Below, piece by piece: positions 17,933 to 25,797 of a stretch of DNA of 64,000 nucleotides. This stretch comes from Streptomyces sp. NBC_00273. GTDB taxonomy: Bacteria; Actinomycetota; Actinomycetes; Streptomycetales; Streptomycetaceae. Below the pieces are notes generated by a model. It was not told the origin of the DNA, made no database searches, and worked only from the letters and a program-made list of their open reading frames with translations. Positions within the stretch are counted from its first letter, which is position 1. Each line of letters opens with the position of its first letter. The translations under genes were made by a program, and so were the position numbers. The stretch spans positions 3,658,001 to 3,722,000 of the forward strand of contig NZ_CP108067.1 in NCBI RefSeq assembly GCF_036178145.1. The letters are read 5' to 3'.

Positions 17933-19120
17933 CTAGCGGAAGATGCCGGTGTGGCCCAGCGAGTAACGGCCGGGCTGCGGGTACACGGCGAGTCCGTGCG
18001 GTCCGCCGCCCACCGGGATCCGGGCGATCTGCTTGCCGGTCTGCGTGTCGAGCGCGTAGACCTCGGAGTTGTAACGGCCCGACAGCCACAGCACCTTGCC
18101 GTCGGCGGAGACCCCGCCCATGTCGGGGCTGCCACCGTCCGGCAGCGTCCACTTCTTGGTGAGCTTGTTCTCGGGGAAGTTGAAGACCGAGATGGTGCCC
18201 TCGCCCCGGTTGGAGACGTACATCTCCTTGGAGTCGCGGCTCACGTAGAGGCCGTGGCAGCCCTTCCCGGTGGGCAGCAGTTTGGGGGTCTCGAACTTGT
18301 CCCCGCTGAGCACCCACATGCCGTGCGCCATCATGTCCGCGACGTAGAAGGTCTTCCCGTCCGGGGAGACCTTGACGTCCTGCGGCATCGCGCCCTCGAA
18401 CGGCAGCTTCTGCTGGCCGACGACCTCCATGCGCTCGGTGTCGACCTTGAGGAGTTCGCCGGAGAACTCGCAGCTCACGATGAAGTAGCGGCCGTCGGCG
18501 GAGAAGTCCGCGTGGTTGACCCCGTAGCAGGTCACGGGCACCGTCTTGACCCGGTCCATCGTGTGCGGGTCGCGGAAGACGAGCTCCTTGTCCATCGAGG
18601 CCATGACGATGGCGTACTTGCCGTTCGGCGTGAAGTACAGGTTGTACGGGTCGTGCACCTCCACCGGCTTTCCGGCCTCGCCCGTGGCCGGGTTGATCGG
18701 GGTGAGGGTGTGACCGCGGTTGTTGTTGACCCACAGGGTCTTCAGGTCCCAGGAGGGGACCACGTGTTGGGGCTGGACCCCGACCGGGATGGTGTCGATG
18801 ACCTGGTAGGTCATCGGGTCGATGACGGACACCGTGTTGGAGTTGGTGTTCGGCACGTAGACGCGGGACGGGAAGTCCTTGACCACGGGGGAGAGCTTGT
18901 TCGGCCGGTCCGCCGCGTAGACGTCGTTCGGATCGAGCACGGGCGGCATGCCGGGCAGACCGGGCGGGGCGGCCGGCGCGGCCTTGACGGGCTTGGCCGG
19001 GCCCTTGGTGCCGAGCGCCTCGGCGGGTTCCTTGCCGGCCGATCCGCAGCCGGCAAGGGCGGCGAGGACCAGACCTGCCAGCAGCGCGCCGGCAGTCCGG
19101 GGAAGGCGGGTGGTCGTCAT
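17933..19120 (-). CDS. YVTN beta-propeller lipoprotein
   Basis: Predicted extracytoplasmic lipoprotein of 395 aa. The lipobox LAGC gives Cys25 as the lipidated residue, followed by an Ala/Pro/Lys linker. The body has repeated YVTN/NHL-type blades such as RVYVPNTNSNTVSVIDPMT, DVKVSPDGKTFYVADMM, KEMYVSNRGEGTISVFNF and GRYNSEVYALDTQTGKQIA, ending GGGPHGLAVYPQPGRYSLGH. The ATG at 19120 overlaps the upstream NodB-fold gene stop as ATGA, so the pair is co-translated. Propellers of this type usually bind partners or ligands; no enzyme activity is indicated. Its coupling to a carbohydrate-esterase-fold protein suggests a joint wall or surface role. Confidence 0.88.
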   Translation of the reverse strand: MTTTRLPRTAGALLAGLVLAALAGCGSAGKEPAEALGTKGPAKPVKAAPAAPPGLPGMPPVLDPNDVYAADRPNKLSPVVKDFPSRVYVPNTNSNTVSVIDPMTYQVIDTIPVGVQPQHVVPSWDLKTLWVNNNRGHTLTPINPATGEAGKPVEVHDPYNLYFTPNGKYAIVMASMDKELVFRDPHTMDRVKTVPVTCYGVNHADFSADGRYFIVSCEFSGELLKVDTERMEVVGQQKLPFEGAMPQDVKVSPDGKTFYVADMMAHGMWVLSGDKFETPKLLPTGKGCHGLYVSRDSKEMYVSNRGEGTISVFNFPENKLTKKWTLPDGGSPDMGGVSADGKVLWLSGRYNSEVYALDTQTGKQIARIPVGGGPHGLAVYPQPGRYSLGHTGIFR

Positions 19121-19929
19121 GGGGTCAGCAGCTCCGTGGTGGTCACCGCGCGCAGGTTGCGGCGCGCGAGTTCTTCGAGGAGGGGAGGCATCGCGTCGAC
19201 CGTGTCCGCGTAGCCGAAGTGCAGGCTCACCACCGATCCGGGCCGGATCGTCCCGGTGACGGTGCGGATGACGGCCGCGGCACCGGGCGAGGTGAAGTCG
19301 AGGGAGTCCACGTCGTACGAAAGGACGTGCGGGTAGCCAGCCCGCTGGGCCAGTTCCTGGACGAGGGGGGTCGCGTACTGGGTCTGTGAGGGCCGGAACC
19401 AGGTGCCGATGGATCCGGTGAGCCGCTTGAGCCGCTGGGCGCAGCCGGTGATCTCGGCGTAGGCCTGCGCTTCGGGCATGTCGTTGATCGCGAGGTGGCG
19501 CTGCGTGTGGTTGCCGAGCTCGTGACCGCCGTCGAGGATGCGCCGGGCCAGCTCCGGGTGCGCGTCGAGCCAGGATCCGATGGCCAGTACGGTGACCCGC
19601 GCGCCCCCCTTCTCGGCCGCGGCCAGCACCGCCCGGGCGATGGCCGGGTCCCCGTTGCCGTGGAAGGTGAGGGCGACCCGGGGGCGGTCGCGCGGACCGT
19701 GACCGATCTCGACGGGCTGCCCGGCGAACCGGCGCGGGGCGGCGGCCGGAGCCGCCTGCGCCGGGCGGGCCGACCGGGCCGGACCCGGCGGACGGCCGGA
19801 GGGCGCGGTGGCCGGTCGACCCGGCCCGCAGGCGGCGGTGAGACCGGCCGCGGCGGCGCCGGCCGACCCGAGAGCGGCCGCGCGCAGGGCCACGCGCAGG
19901 GCCGCGCGGCGGCCTGGTTGTGAGAGCAC
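19117..19929 (-). CDS. NodB-fold polysaccharide deacetylase-like protein with altered motif 1
   Basis: Exported carbohydrate esterase 4-like protein, 270 aa. The N-terminus (GRRAALRVALRAAALGSAG, Cys34) resembles a Tat or lipoprotein signal. Motif 1, normally TFDDGP with the catalytic and metal-binding Asp pair, reads TFHGNGD (residues around 89-95). Motif 2 keeps both metal-type histidines in GHELGNHTQRH, and later blocks (TWFRPSQTQY, LSYDVDSLDFTSPG, VVSLHFGY) follow the fold. The altered motif suggests changed chemistry or a non-enzymatic sugar-binding role. The GTG at 19929 is the only suitable start. It is first in an operon with the propeller lipoprotein. Confidence 0.85.
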   Translation of the reverse strand: MLSQPGRRAALRVALRAAALGSAGAAAAGLTAACGPGRPATAPSGRPPGPARSARPAQAAPAAAPRRFAGQPVEIGHGPRDRPRVALTFHGNGDPAIARAVLAAAEKGGARVTVLAIGSWLDAHPELARRILDGGHELGNHTQRHLAINDMPEAQAYAEITGCAQRLKRLTGSIGTWFRPSQTQYATPLVQELAQRAGYPHVLSYDVDSLDFTSPGAAAVIRTVTGTIRPGSVVSLHFGYADTVDAMPPLLEELARRNLRAVTTTELLTP

Positions 19930-20071
19930 CTGCCCATTTAAGGGGTGGATGACCCGGAAGGTAATGATTGACCCAATTCAGGACGGTCGTCAAAAGGGGC
20001 CAACCGGGTGGCCGGGTCGCTACGTGATCAACGATTTACACAGAGCAGTCGATACTTATTCATGGATTGCG

Positions 20072-20093
20072 AGGTGAGTGGTCCACCTCACCT
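20072..20093. promoter_or_regulatory. Operator-like dyad upstream of the NodB-fold operon
   Basis: Outer arms AGGTGAG (20072-20078) and CTCACCT (20087-20093) enclose the inner palindrome GTGGTCCAC, almost concentric. It lies about 140 bp upstream of the GTG at 19929. A repressor site is plausible. Confidence 0.4.
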
Positions 20094-20255
20094 AGGATTT
20101 AGCTAGAAAGTCTTGCGATTTGCACACTTATGTCCAAGTAGGGACTTTTGGCGTTCAGGCCCTCGTCTGCCATAGTCGGAACCACGACTTCCCATTGACC
20201 CGAGCGAAGTCTCCACGCCGAGGATCACACCCCCTCAGATCCTCGGCGCACCGAT

Positions 20256-20294
20256 GAAGCCCCCACACCGCCCCACACGGCGGACGGGGGCTTC
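20256..20294 (-). terminator. Terminator of the regulatory ATPase gene
   Basis: Outer arms gaagccccc (20256-20264) and gggggcttc (20286-20294), with an inner ccgcc/ggcgg pair, 16 bp past the stop at 20311 in the leftward direction. Confidence 0.8.
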
Positions 20295-20310
20295 CGGCGT
20301 TCCGGGAGGA

Positions 20311-20823
20311 TCAGGGGTTCTGCCGGTCGGCGACCCGCATCTCGAACCAGGTGATCTTCCCGCGCGGCAGCAGGTCCGCGCCCCAGCGGTCGGACAGCTT
20401 GTCGACGAGGAAGAGGCCCCGGCCGGTGGTGTCCAACTCGTGGACCGGCATCAAGCAGGGCAGTCCGCGCGAAGGGTCGCGCACCTCCACCCGGATCCAA
20501 CCGCGGCGCCGCAGCATGCGTAAGCCGAAGGAGCGGGCCCCGGTGTGCCGGACCGCGTTGCCGACGAGCTCCGAGACCAGCAGGACGGCGTGCTCGGCGA
20601 TCTGCGGCGAGAGGCCCCAGAGGCGGACCACCACGCACTGGGTGAGCCGGCGCGCGGTGCTCGCCGACTCGGGCATGGACGGCAGTGTCACTTCGGCTTC
20701 GGCCGGATTTCCATACAATTCCAGCGCCTTGAGGCCCTGTTCGTCCTCAACAGCCGCCGTGAGCCGTACCGCCGAAGCGCTGCCGCGTTGCCGCGGCTGT
20801 TCCACACCCTCCAGGCCCGCCAT
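20311..20823 (-). CDS. HATPase-fold regulatory protein (RsbW/anti-sigma-like)
   Basis: Predicted serine-kinase-type ATP-binding regulator of 170 aa, of the large Streptomyces group related to anti-sigma factors. The GHKL-type N box is in AEHAVLLVSELVGNAVRHTG (ELVGNAVRH), the G1 box in RVEVRDPSRGLP, and the G2-like segment in TTGRGLFLVDKLSDRWG, ending GKITWFEMRVA. The ATG at 20823 is chosen because it precedes the conserved body; 18 more residues would be possible from an earlier codon. No partner anti-sigma antagonist or sigma factor is adjacent, so the target is unknown. A 9-bp inverted repeat lies 50-85 bp upstream. Confidence 0.86.
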   Translation of the reverse strand: MAGLEGVEQPRQRGSASAVRLTAAVEDEQGLKALELYGNPAEAEVTLPSMPESASTARRLTQCVVVRLWGLSPQIAEHAVLLVSELVGNAVRHTGARSFGLRMLRRRGWIRVEVRDPSRGLPCLMPVHELDTTGRGLFLVDKLSDRWGADLLPRGKITWFEMRVADRQNP

Positions 20824-20872
20824 GCACCCATCATGGACGGCCGACGCTCCCTCCCGGGCCGTTCCACAGGAA

Positions 20873-20908
20873 AACACCCCCCGGATTCAACAACTCCAAG
20901 GGGGTGTT
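20873..20908 (-). promoter_or_regulatory. Leader hairpin upstream of the regulatory ATPase
   Basis: AACACCCCC (20873-20881) pairs with GGGGGTGTT (20900-20908), 18-nt loop, in the 5' region of the leftward gene starting at 20823. Could be a leader structure or operator; no further evidence. Confidence 0.35.
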
Positions 20909-21078
20909 CCGTCATATGCGAGAGGCAATCGGACGACCTCCGCGCACACCTTGACCTGCAATGACGCGCCACACGGAAGTGACCACAGCGAGTGGATCAC
21001 TCACTCGCCTTAAGGCTGGCTTAAGGCCTGGCTAATCCACCCACAGGGAGGACCAGGGTCCTCGGCCGGGGTGCCGGC

Positions 21079-21846
21079 TCAGACGAACTTCGCCTTGCCC
21101 GGGCCCTCTTCGACGAAGCTGCGCATGCCGCGCTCGCGGTCCTCGGTGGCGAACAGGCCCGCGAACCAATTGCGTTCGATGGTGAGACCGGTGTCGATGT
21201 CGGCCTCCAGACCCGCGTCCACACACTCCTTGGCGGCGCGCAGCGCGATCGCCGGACCCTGCGCCAGCTTGGCGGCCCAGGCGTGCGCCTGCTCGTACAC
21301 CTCGGCGGCGGGCACCACCCGGTCGACCAGGCCGAGGGTCAGCGCCTCGTCGGCCTTGACCATGCGCCCGGTGAAGATCAGGTCCTTGGCCTTGGACGGA
21401 CCGATCAGCCGGGAGAGCCGCTGGGTACCGCCCGCGCCCGGGATCAGGCCGAGCAGGATCTCGGGCTGGCCGAGCTTGGCGTTGTCGGCGGCGATCCGGT
21501 AGTCGGCACACAGGGCGAGTTCGCACCCGCCGCCCAGCGCGTAGCCGGTGATGGCCGCGACGACGGGCTTGGGGATCCGGGCGACGGCGGTGAAGGCGTC
21601 CTGGAGCGCGCGGGACCGGGCGACCATCGCCGCGTGGTCCATCGTCTGCATCTCCTTGATGTCCGCGCCCGCCGCGAACACCTTCTCGCCGCCGTAGATG
21701 ATGACCGCGCGGACGTCCGCCCGGTCGGTCGCCTCCACCGCGAGCTCGCGCAGCCGGTCCTGGGTGGCGATGTCCAGGGCGTTCATGGGCGGCCGGTCCA
21801 GGCGGATGGTGCCGACGCCTTCGGAGACTTCGAGAGAGAGGGTCAT
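21079..21846 (-). CDS. Enoyl-CoA hydratase
   Basis: Crotonase-fold enzyme of 255 aa that hydrates trans-2-enoyl-CoA in fatty-acid or amino-acid breakdown. The oxyanion-hole segments are AAGADIKEM and GYALGGGCELALCADY. Both catalytic glutamates of true hydratases are present: one in GGGCELA and one in GQPEILLGLIPGAGGTQRL. The ATG at 21846 is used. It is a single gene; its stop lies 255 bp before the next leftward gene (20823). Chain-length specificity is not deducible. Confidence 0.94.
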   Translation of the reverse strand: MTLSLEVSEGVGTIRLDRPPMNALDIATQDRLRELAVEATDRADVRAVIIYGGEKVFAAGADIKEMQTMDHAAMVARSRALQDAFTAVARIPKPVVAAITGYALGGGCELALCADYRIAADNAKLGQPEILLGLIPGAGGTQRLSRLIGPSKAKDLIFTGRMVKADEALTLGLVDRVVPAAEVYEQAHAWAAKLAQGPAIALRAAKECVDAGLEADIDTGLTIERNWFAGLFATEDRERGMRSFVEEGPGKAKFV

Positions 21847-21873
21847 ACGGGTCAGGTTAGCGCCGGTTAACGC

Positions 21874-21914
21874 GGAGTGGCCCGGTGCTGTGGGTCACAG
21901 CACCGGGCCACTCC
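21874..21914 (-). terminator. Terminator of the first L,D-transpeptidase gene
   Basis: Perfect 19-bp stem (21874-21892 with 21896-21914) and GGT loop, 20 bp past the stop at 21934. Strongest hairpin in the window. Confidence 0.92.
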
Positions 21915-21933
21915 GACCGCGTGGGCGGCGTAC

Positions 21934-23175
21934 TTACTTGATCCACTCCGCCCACGGCATGTTCCAGCCGTTGAGGCCGTTGTCCGGGGCGATCTGCTTG
22001 TCCTTCGAGTTCTTCACGACGACCACGTCGCCGATCAGCGACTCGTTGAAGAACCAGGCCGCGGGCGCATTGGGGTCGCCGCCGCCGCGCTGGTCGCGCA
22101 GGCCCACGCAGCCGTGGCTGACGTTCGTGGAGCCGAAGGTGCCGGAGGAGGCCCAGTAGTTGCCGTGCACGAAGGTGCCCGACTGCGACAGGCGCATGGC
22201 GTGCGGGACGTCGGCGATGTCGTACTCGCCGCCGAAGCCGACGGTCGCGCCGTTCATCCGGGTCACCTCGTACTTCTCGCTGATGACCATCTGACCGTTG
22301 TACGTGGTCGTCGACGGGGCGCCCGCGGTGATCGGGACGTTCTTGAGCACCTGGCCGTCACGGACGACCTCCATCTGCTTGGTGCTCGCGTCGACCGTGG
22401 AGACCTGGGAGCGGCCGATGGTGAAGGTGACCGTACGGGTCTGCTTGCCGTAGACGCCGGGGCGGCCTTCGACCCCGTCGAGGGCGAGCTTCACGGTGAC
22501 CTTGGTGCCCGCGGCCCAGTAGTTCTCGGGGCGGAAGTCGAGGCGGTCGTTGCCGAACCAGTGGCCCTCGACCTGGACGGCCGGCTCGGCCGTGACCGTG
22601 ATGGCCTTCTCGACGGCTTCGGGGTTGGTGATTCCCCGGGTGAAGTTGATCGAGACCGGCATGCCCACGCCGACGGTGGCGCCGTCCTCGGGCGTGTAGT
22701 GGCCCACGAAGGTGTTGGTCGGGGTCAGGGTGGTGAAAGTGGTGTCCTTGGCGGACTCCCGGCCGGCCTCGTCCTTGGCGACCGCGTGCACCTTGTACTC
22801 GGTGGCGGAGGCCAGGTGGCGGGCCGGCTCCCAGGTGGCACCGTCGTCGGCGATCTTGCCCTCGACCGCGTTGCCCTTGGTGTCCGCCACGGCCACCGTG
22901 CTGAGCTTGCCGCCCGTGCTCGTTATCTTCAGGACGCCGCTGGTGGCGACCTCCTTGGCCCCGTCGTCGGGCTTGACGCTGACGACCGCCTTGGAGGCCT
23001 CGGTACCGGTCTTGGTGCCACCCCCGGCGTTGTCGCCACCGCTGCCGCCGCTGTTGCTGCCGCCACCGCCACCGCACGCGGTGGTGAACAGCAGGGCCGC
23101 CCCCAGCAACAGGGCCGGCAGGCCGGTGCGGGCGCGGCCGCGTATCGGCTGCACGTTCACTCGTGTTCTCCCCAT
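21934..23175 (-). CDS. Lipoprotein L,D-transpeptidase, copy 1
   Basis: Cell-wall enzyme of 413 aa that should form 3-3 peptidoglycan cross-links or attach other acceptors to diaminopimelate. It has a lipobox-like TTAC with Cys34, a Gly/Ser-rich linker, two Ig-like domains (about residues 60-260; first block VSVKPDDGAKEVATSG) and a C-terminal YkuD domain. The catalytic motif HGNYW...SHGCVGLRD places the nucleophile at Cys356. The architecture matches mycobacterial LdtB-type enzymes. The ATG at 23175 is chosen because the signal peptide starts there. It is downstream of the SpaA-like surface protein gene and paralogous to copy 2 on that gene's other side. Confidence 0.94.
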   Translation of the reverse strand: MGRTRVNVQPIRGRARTGLPALLLGAALLFTTACGGGGGSNSGGSGGDNAGGGTKTGTEASKAVVSVKPDDGAKEVATSGVLKITSTGGKLSTVAVADTKGNAVEGKIADDGATWEPARHLASATEYKVHAVAKDEAGRESAKDTTFTTLTPTNTFVGHYTPEDGATVGVGMPVSINFTRGITNPEAVEKAITVTAEPAVQVEGHWFGNDRLDFRPENYWAAGTKVTVKLALDGVEGRPGVYGKQTRTVTFTIGRSQVSTVDASTKQMEVVRDGQVLKNVPITAGAPSTTTYNGQMVISEKYEVTRMNGATVGFGGEYDIADVPHAMRLSQSGTFVHGNYWASSGTFGSTNVSHGCVGLRDQRGGGDPNAPAAWFFNESLIGDVVVVKNSKDKQIAPDNGLNGWNMPWAEWIK

Positions 23176-23250
23176 GTCCCCCGCGCGCGGACTGTCGCGC
23201 GCTTGTTGACAGGTAATCACACGGAGGGATCACGATGAGCCACGGTCTTG

Positions 23251-25647
23251 TCACCGTTCCGTCCCAACTGCCCGGAGAAGTGCTGCGGCGGCCGCCCCGT
23301 GGCCGGGACACGGTGGGTGATCAGGCCAATCCCGAGGGGGCGGCCGCCGAGGGGTCAGGCCCGGGGGCTTGGAGTGCTTGGAGTGCTTCGGGTTCTTCGG
23401 GTTCTTGGAGTGCTGGGGGTGCTTGGAGTGCTTGCCCTTCCCGTGGTCGCCCTTCGGGTGCTTCGGCTGCTGGGGGTGCTTGCCCTTGCCGTGGTCGCCC
23501 TTCGGGTGCTTGGGGTGCTTGCCCTTGCCCTGGTCCCCCTTGCCGTGGTCGTCCTTGCCGTGGTCGACCGGCTTGTTCCGCAGCGTCACCACGATGCGCT
23601 GGTCCGGGGTGCCGATGTCGAGGCGCAGCGGGCCGGTGACCCGGTCGGCGGGCAGGGCGTAGCCCGCGGGTACCGCCGTCTCGACCAGGTAGTACCAGCC
23701 CTCGGGGAGCGGGCCGAAGGTGCAGACTCCGGTCCGGTCGGTGGTGCAGCCCGGGGCGACCCGGCGATCGGCGTTGATGCCGCGCGTCTGCAGGCCCGGG
23801 GTGTTGTTGGTCTCCTGCCACAGCTCGAAGACCGCACCGCGCAGCGGTCGCTTGGTCCTGGCGTCCTGCTTCACGACCCGGATCGAGCCCTCGTACGCCT
23901 CGCTCACCGGGGTGTTCGCGACGTCGACGACGATGCCGTCCGCCACGTCACCCCGGTCCAGGTCGAACCGGGTGGCCGGGTCGGCCGGGGTCTCGTACCC
24001 GGTGGGGGCGGCGGTCTCCCGCCAGTAGTAGGTGTGCCCGATCGGCAGCTCCACCGTGCAGGTGCCCCCGGTGTCCGTCACGCAAGCCCCGTCAAGACGG
24101 GTGTCGCCGCCCGTCGGGTCCGTCTGGAGGCCGGTGGAGCCGTTGCTCTCCCGCCAGAGGTCGAACCGCGCGCCCGCCAGCGGGAGGCCGGTGGCCCGGT
24201 CGGTCTTGCGCAGCACCACCCGGGCCGCGTCCGGCGGCTCGGGGGTGCGCCGGTTGTCCGCCTCGTACCGGACCCCGGCCGCGGCGTTCTCGGCGGTGAG
24301 GGTCAGCTCGTGGACGGTGTCGTCCAGGTCGTAGCCGAGCGGCGCCCGGGTCTCGCGCCAGTAGTACGTGCCGGGCTCGGTGGTCCGCTCGCAGATGCCG
24401 CTCGCCGGTGTGACGCACTCGGCGACCAGGGTGTCGGCCCGCGGCGCGGTGTCCTGCAAGCCGTCGGTCCCGTTCGTCTCGCGCCACAGTTCGAAGTGCG
24501 CCCCCTGCAGCGCCGTGCCCGTCCCCGCATCCCGCTTGAGCACCGAGACCGTGCCGGTCACCGGCGCCGGGCCGCCGCACTCGGGCAGGTCGCCGTTGAA
24601 GGGGTAGGCGTGGAACTCCTGGCCGCCGCCCCCGGTCGTGCTGCTGCCGTGGGTGACGGAGCCGGTGGTGAAGAAGCGCCCGTTGATGCCGGGCAGGGTG
24701 ACGGTGGTCTCCGAGGACTGCTGCCCCATGAGGAAGCTGCCCTGGAACTGGCCGCCGCCGGTCAGGTGCACGGTGGTGGCGTCCGGGAAGTTCCACAGCA
24801 GCCGGTCGCGGTAGGCGTTGAGGGGGTCGGTGTCCTGGATGCCGCCGCTGTACGTGCTGATCGTGCGGGTGGCGCCCAGGACGTTCACCAGCACGGTGGC
24901 CGTGGCCGGGATGCGGGTGAAGCGGATGCCCTGCTGGCCGCCCCCGTTGCCGACGAGGTTCGCGTCGACGTTGAAGACCTGGAGCGCGGAGGAGCCGTCG
25001 CCGGTGAAGAGCGTCTCGTAGCCGTTGTTGACGGCCGTGCCGGTGGCCGGGCGGGACTGCCCGTCGACCCGCGCGTAGCACTCGCTGGCGGCGCTGAGCC
25101 GGTCGCGCAGCCCCGCGTACGGGGTGACGGCGGCGGGGTCGCGGACCGGGCGGCCCGTCACCGTGCCCTCGACGGAGCCGGCGTACCGGACGACGCCGCC
25201 GTCGGCGAGCAGGCGTTCGCCCGACGCGACGGTGACCGATCCGCCGGTGGTGAGGAAGTCGGCGCCGACGGGCGGGGGCACCCTCGATCCGGCGCCGACG
25301 ATCCCCACGTTGTAGCGGCTGTCCCCGCCCGCCTGCTTGTCCTGGTCGAAGTCGCCGAGGACGACGAGGCGGCCCTCGGCCTCCGAGGCCCGGCCCCGGA
25401 CGCGGAAGTCGCCCCCCGCGAAGACGTTGACGCCGTCGTCCCGGCCCTGCGGGACGCCGTCGGTGCCGATGGCCGGGTACGGGTCGGGGCAGTCTCCCGG
25501 GACGCAGGGCCCCAGCCCCCCGGGAAGCGGAGCTCTGACGACCGCCGTCGGGCGGTCGTCACCGGGACCCTCCGCGAAGGCCGCGGGCGCGGCGGAGGCC
25601 AGTACGGCTCCGATCGCGAGCCCGAGGGTCCAGTTCCTTGCTGACAT
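23251..25647 (-). CDS. Choice-of-anchor-A/SpaA-repeat surface protein with Lys/His-rich tail
   Basis: Predicted secreted surface protein of 798 aa. The signal peptide (1 to about 25, ending PAAFA) precedes a choice-of-anchor-A domain (about 51-350). Three SpaA/Cna-B-like domains follow at about 363-456, 473-580 and 586-690, each opening with a strand such as GTVSVLKRDAGTG and an A(H/R/V)F(E/D)LW(R/Q)E block; such domains often form internal isopeptide bonds. Residues 692-760 are a low-complexity Lys/His/Gly tail with GDHGKGKHP repeats. There is no LPXTG motif or membrane anchor. The last 38 residues are Pro/Arg-rich and encoded across a hairpin, so they may result from a frameshift (see findings). 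Flanked by two L,D-transpeptidase genes. Confidence 0.86.
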   Translation of the reverse strand: MSARNWTLGLAIGAVLASAAPAAFAEGPGDDRPTAVVRAPLPGGLGPCVPGDCPDPYPAIGTDGVPQGRDDGVNVFAGGDFRVRGRASEAEGRLVVLGDFDQDKQAGGDSRYNVGIVGAGSRVPPPVGADFLTTGGSVTVASGERLLADGGVVRYAGSVEGTVTGRPVRDPAAVTPYAGLRDRLSAASECYARVDGQSRPATGTAVNNGYETLFTGDGSSALQVFNVDANLVGNGGGQQGIRFTRIPATATVLVNVLGATRTISTYSGGIQDTDPLNAYRDRLLWNFPDATTVHLTGGGQFQGSFLMGQQSSETTVTLPGINGRFFTTGSVTHGSSTTGGGGQEFHAYPFNGDLPECGGPAPVTGTVSVLKRDAGTGTALQGAHFELWRETNGTDGLQDTAPRADTLVAECVTPASGICERTTEPGTYYWRETRAPLGYDLDDTVHELTLTAENAAAGVRYEADNRRTPEPPDAARVVLRKTDRATGLPLAGARFDLWRESNGSTGLQTDPTGGDTRLDGACVTDTGGTCTVELPIGHTYYWRETAAPTGYETPADPATRFDLDRGDVADGIVVDVANTPVSEAYEGSIRVVKQDARTKRPLRGAVFELWQETNNTPGLQTRGINADRRVAPGCTTDRTGVCTFGPLPEGWYYLVETAVPAGYALPADRVTGPLRLDIGTPDQRIVVTLRNKPVDHGKDDHGKGDQGKGKHPKHPKGDHGKGKHPQQPKHPKGDHGKGKHSKHPQHSKNPKNPKHSKHSKPPGLTPRRPPPRDWPDHPPCPGHGAAAAALLRAVGTER
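23286..23349 (-). terminator. Inverted repeat inside the annotated 3' end of the SpaA-like gene
   Basis: Perfect 13-bp arms cggcggccgcccc (23286-23298) and complement (23337-23349) around a 38-nt loop. This is what one expects just after a stop codon, and a TGA in another frame sits immediately before it at 23357-23355. Confidence 0.55.
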
Positions 25648-25797
25648 GACGCTCCGTCCGTTGCCTGCTGCCCTGATCTGCCCTGACAGGCTGCGGGCGG
25701 GGTTCGGCGGGGCGCGGCGGGGACACTCTGCGCTACGGCATTTCGATCACAGTGATCACTCTCCCGGGCGGGCCGGCCCGAGGGGACGTCTTGTCGA

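Larger units (their letters stand above)
19930..20310. other. Less GC-rich intergenic region with two dyads
   Basis: No gene. Much of 19960-20215 is markedly poorer in GC than its surroundings. It contains a 22-bp near-dyad at 20072-20093 (AGGTGAG, then CTCACCT around GTGGTCCAC), a 10-bp inverted repeat at 20217-20226/20238-20247 and the terminator at 20256-20294. It must carry the promoter of the leftward NodB-fold operon and might encode a small RNA; neither can be fixed from sequence alone. Confidence 0.45.

Noticed and set aside
23248..25644. Long open frame (798 codons) on the plus strand exactly opposite the SpaA-like gene
   Set aside because: High-GC genes leave the opposite strand open. 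The translation is Val/Arg/Gly/Leu-rich with no domain or ribosome site, while the minus strand encodes clear SpaA domains.
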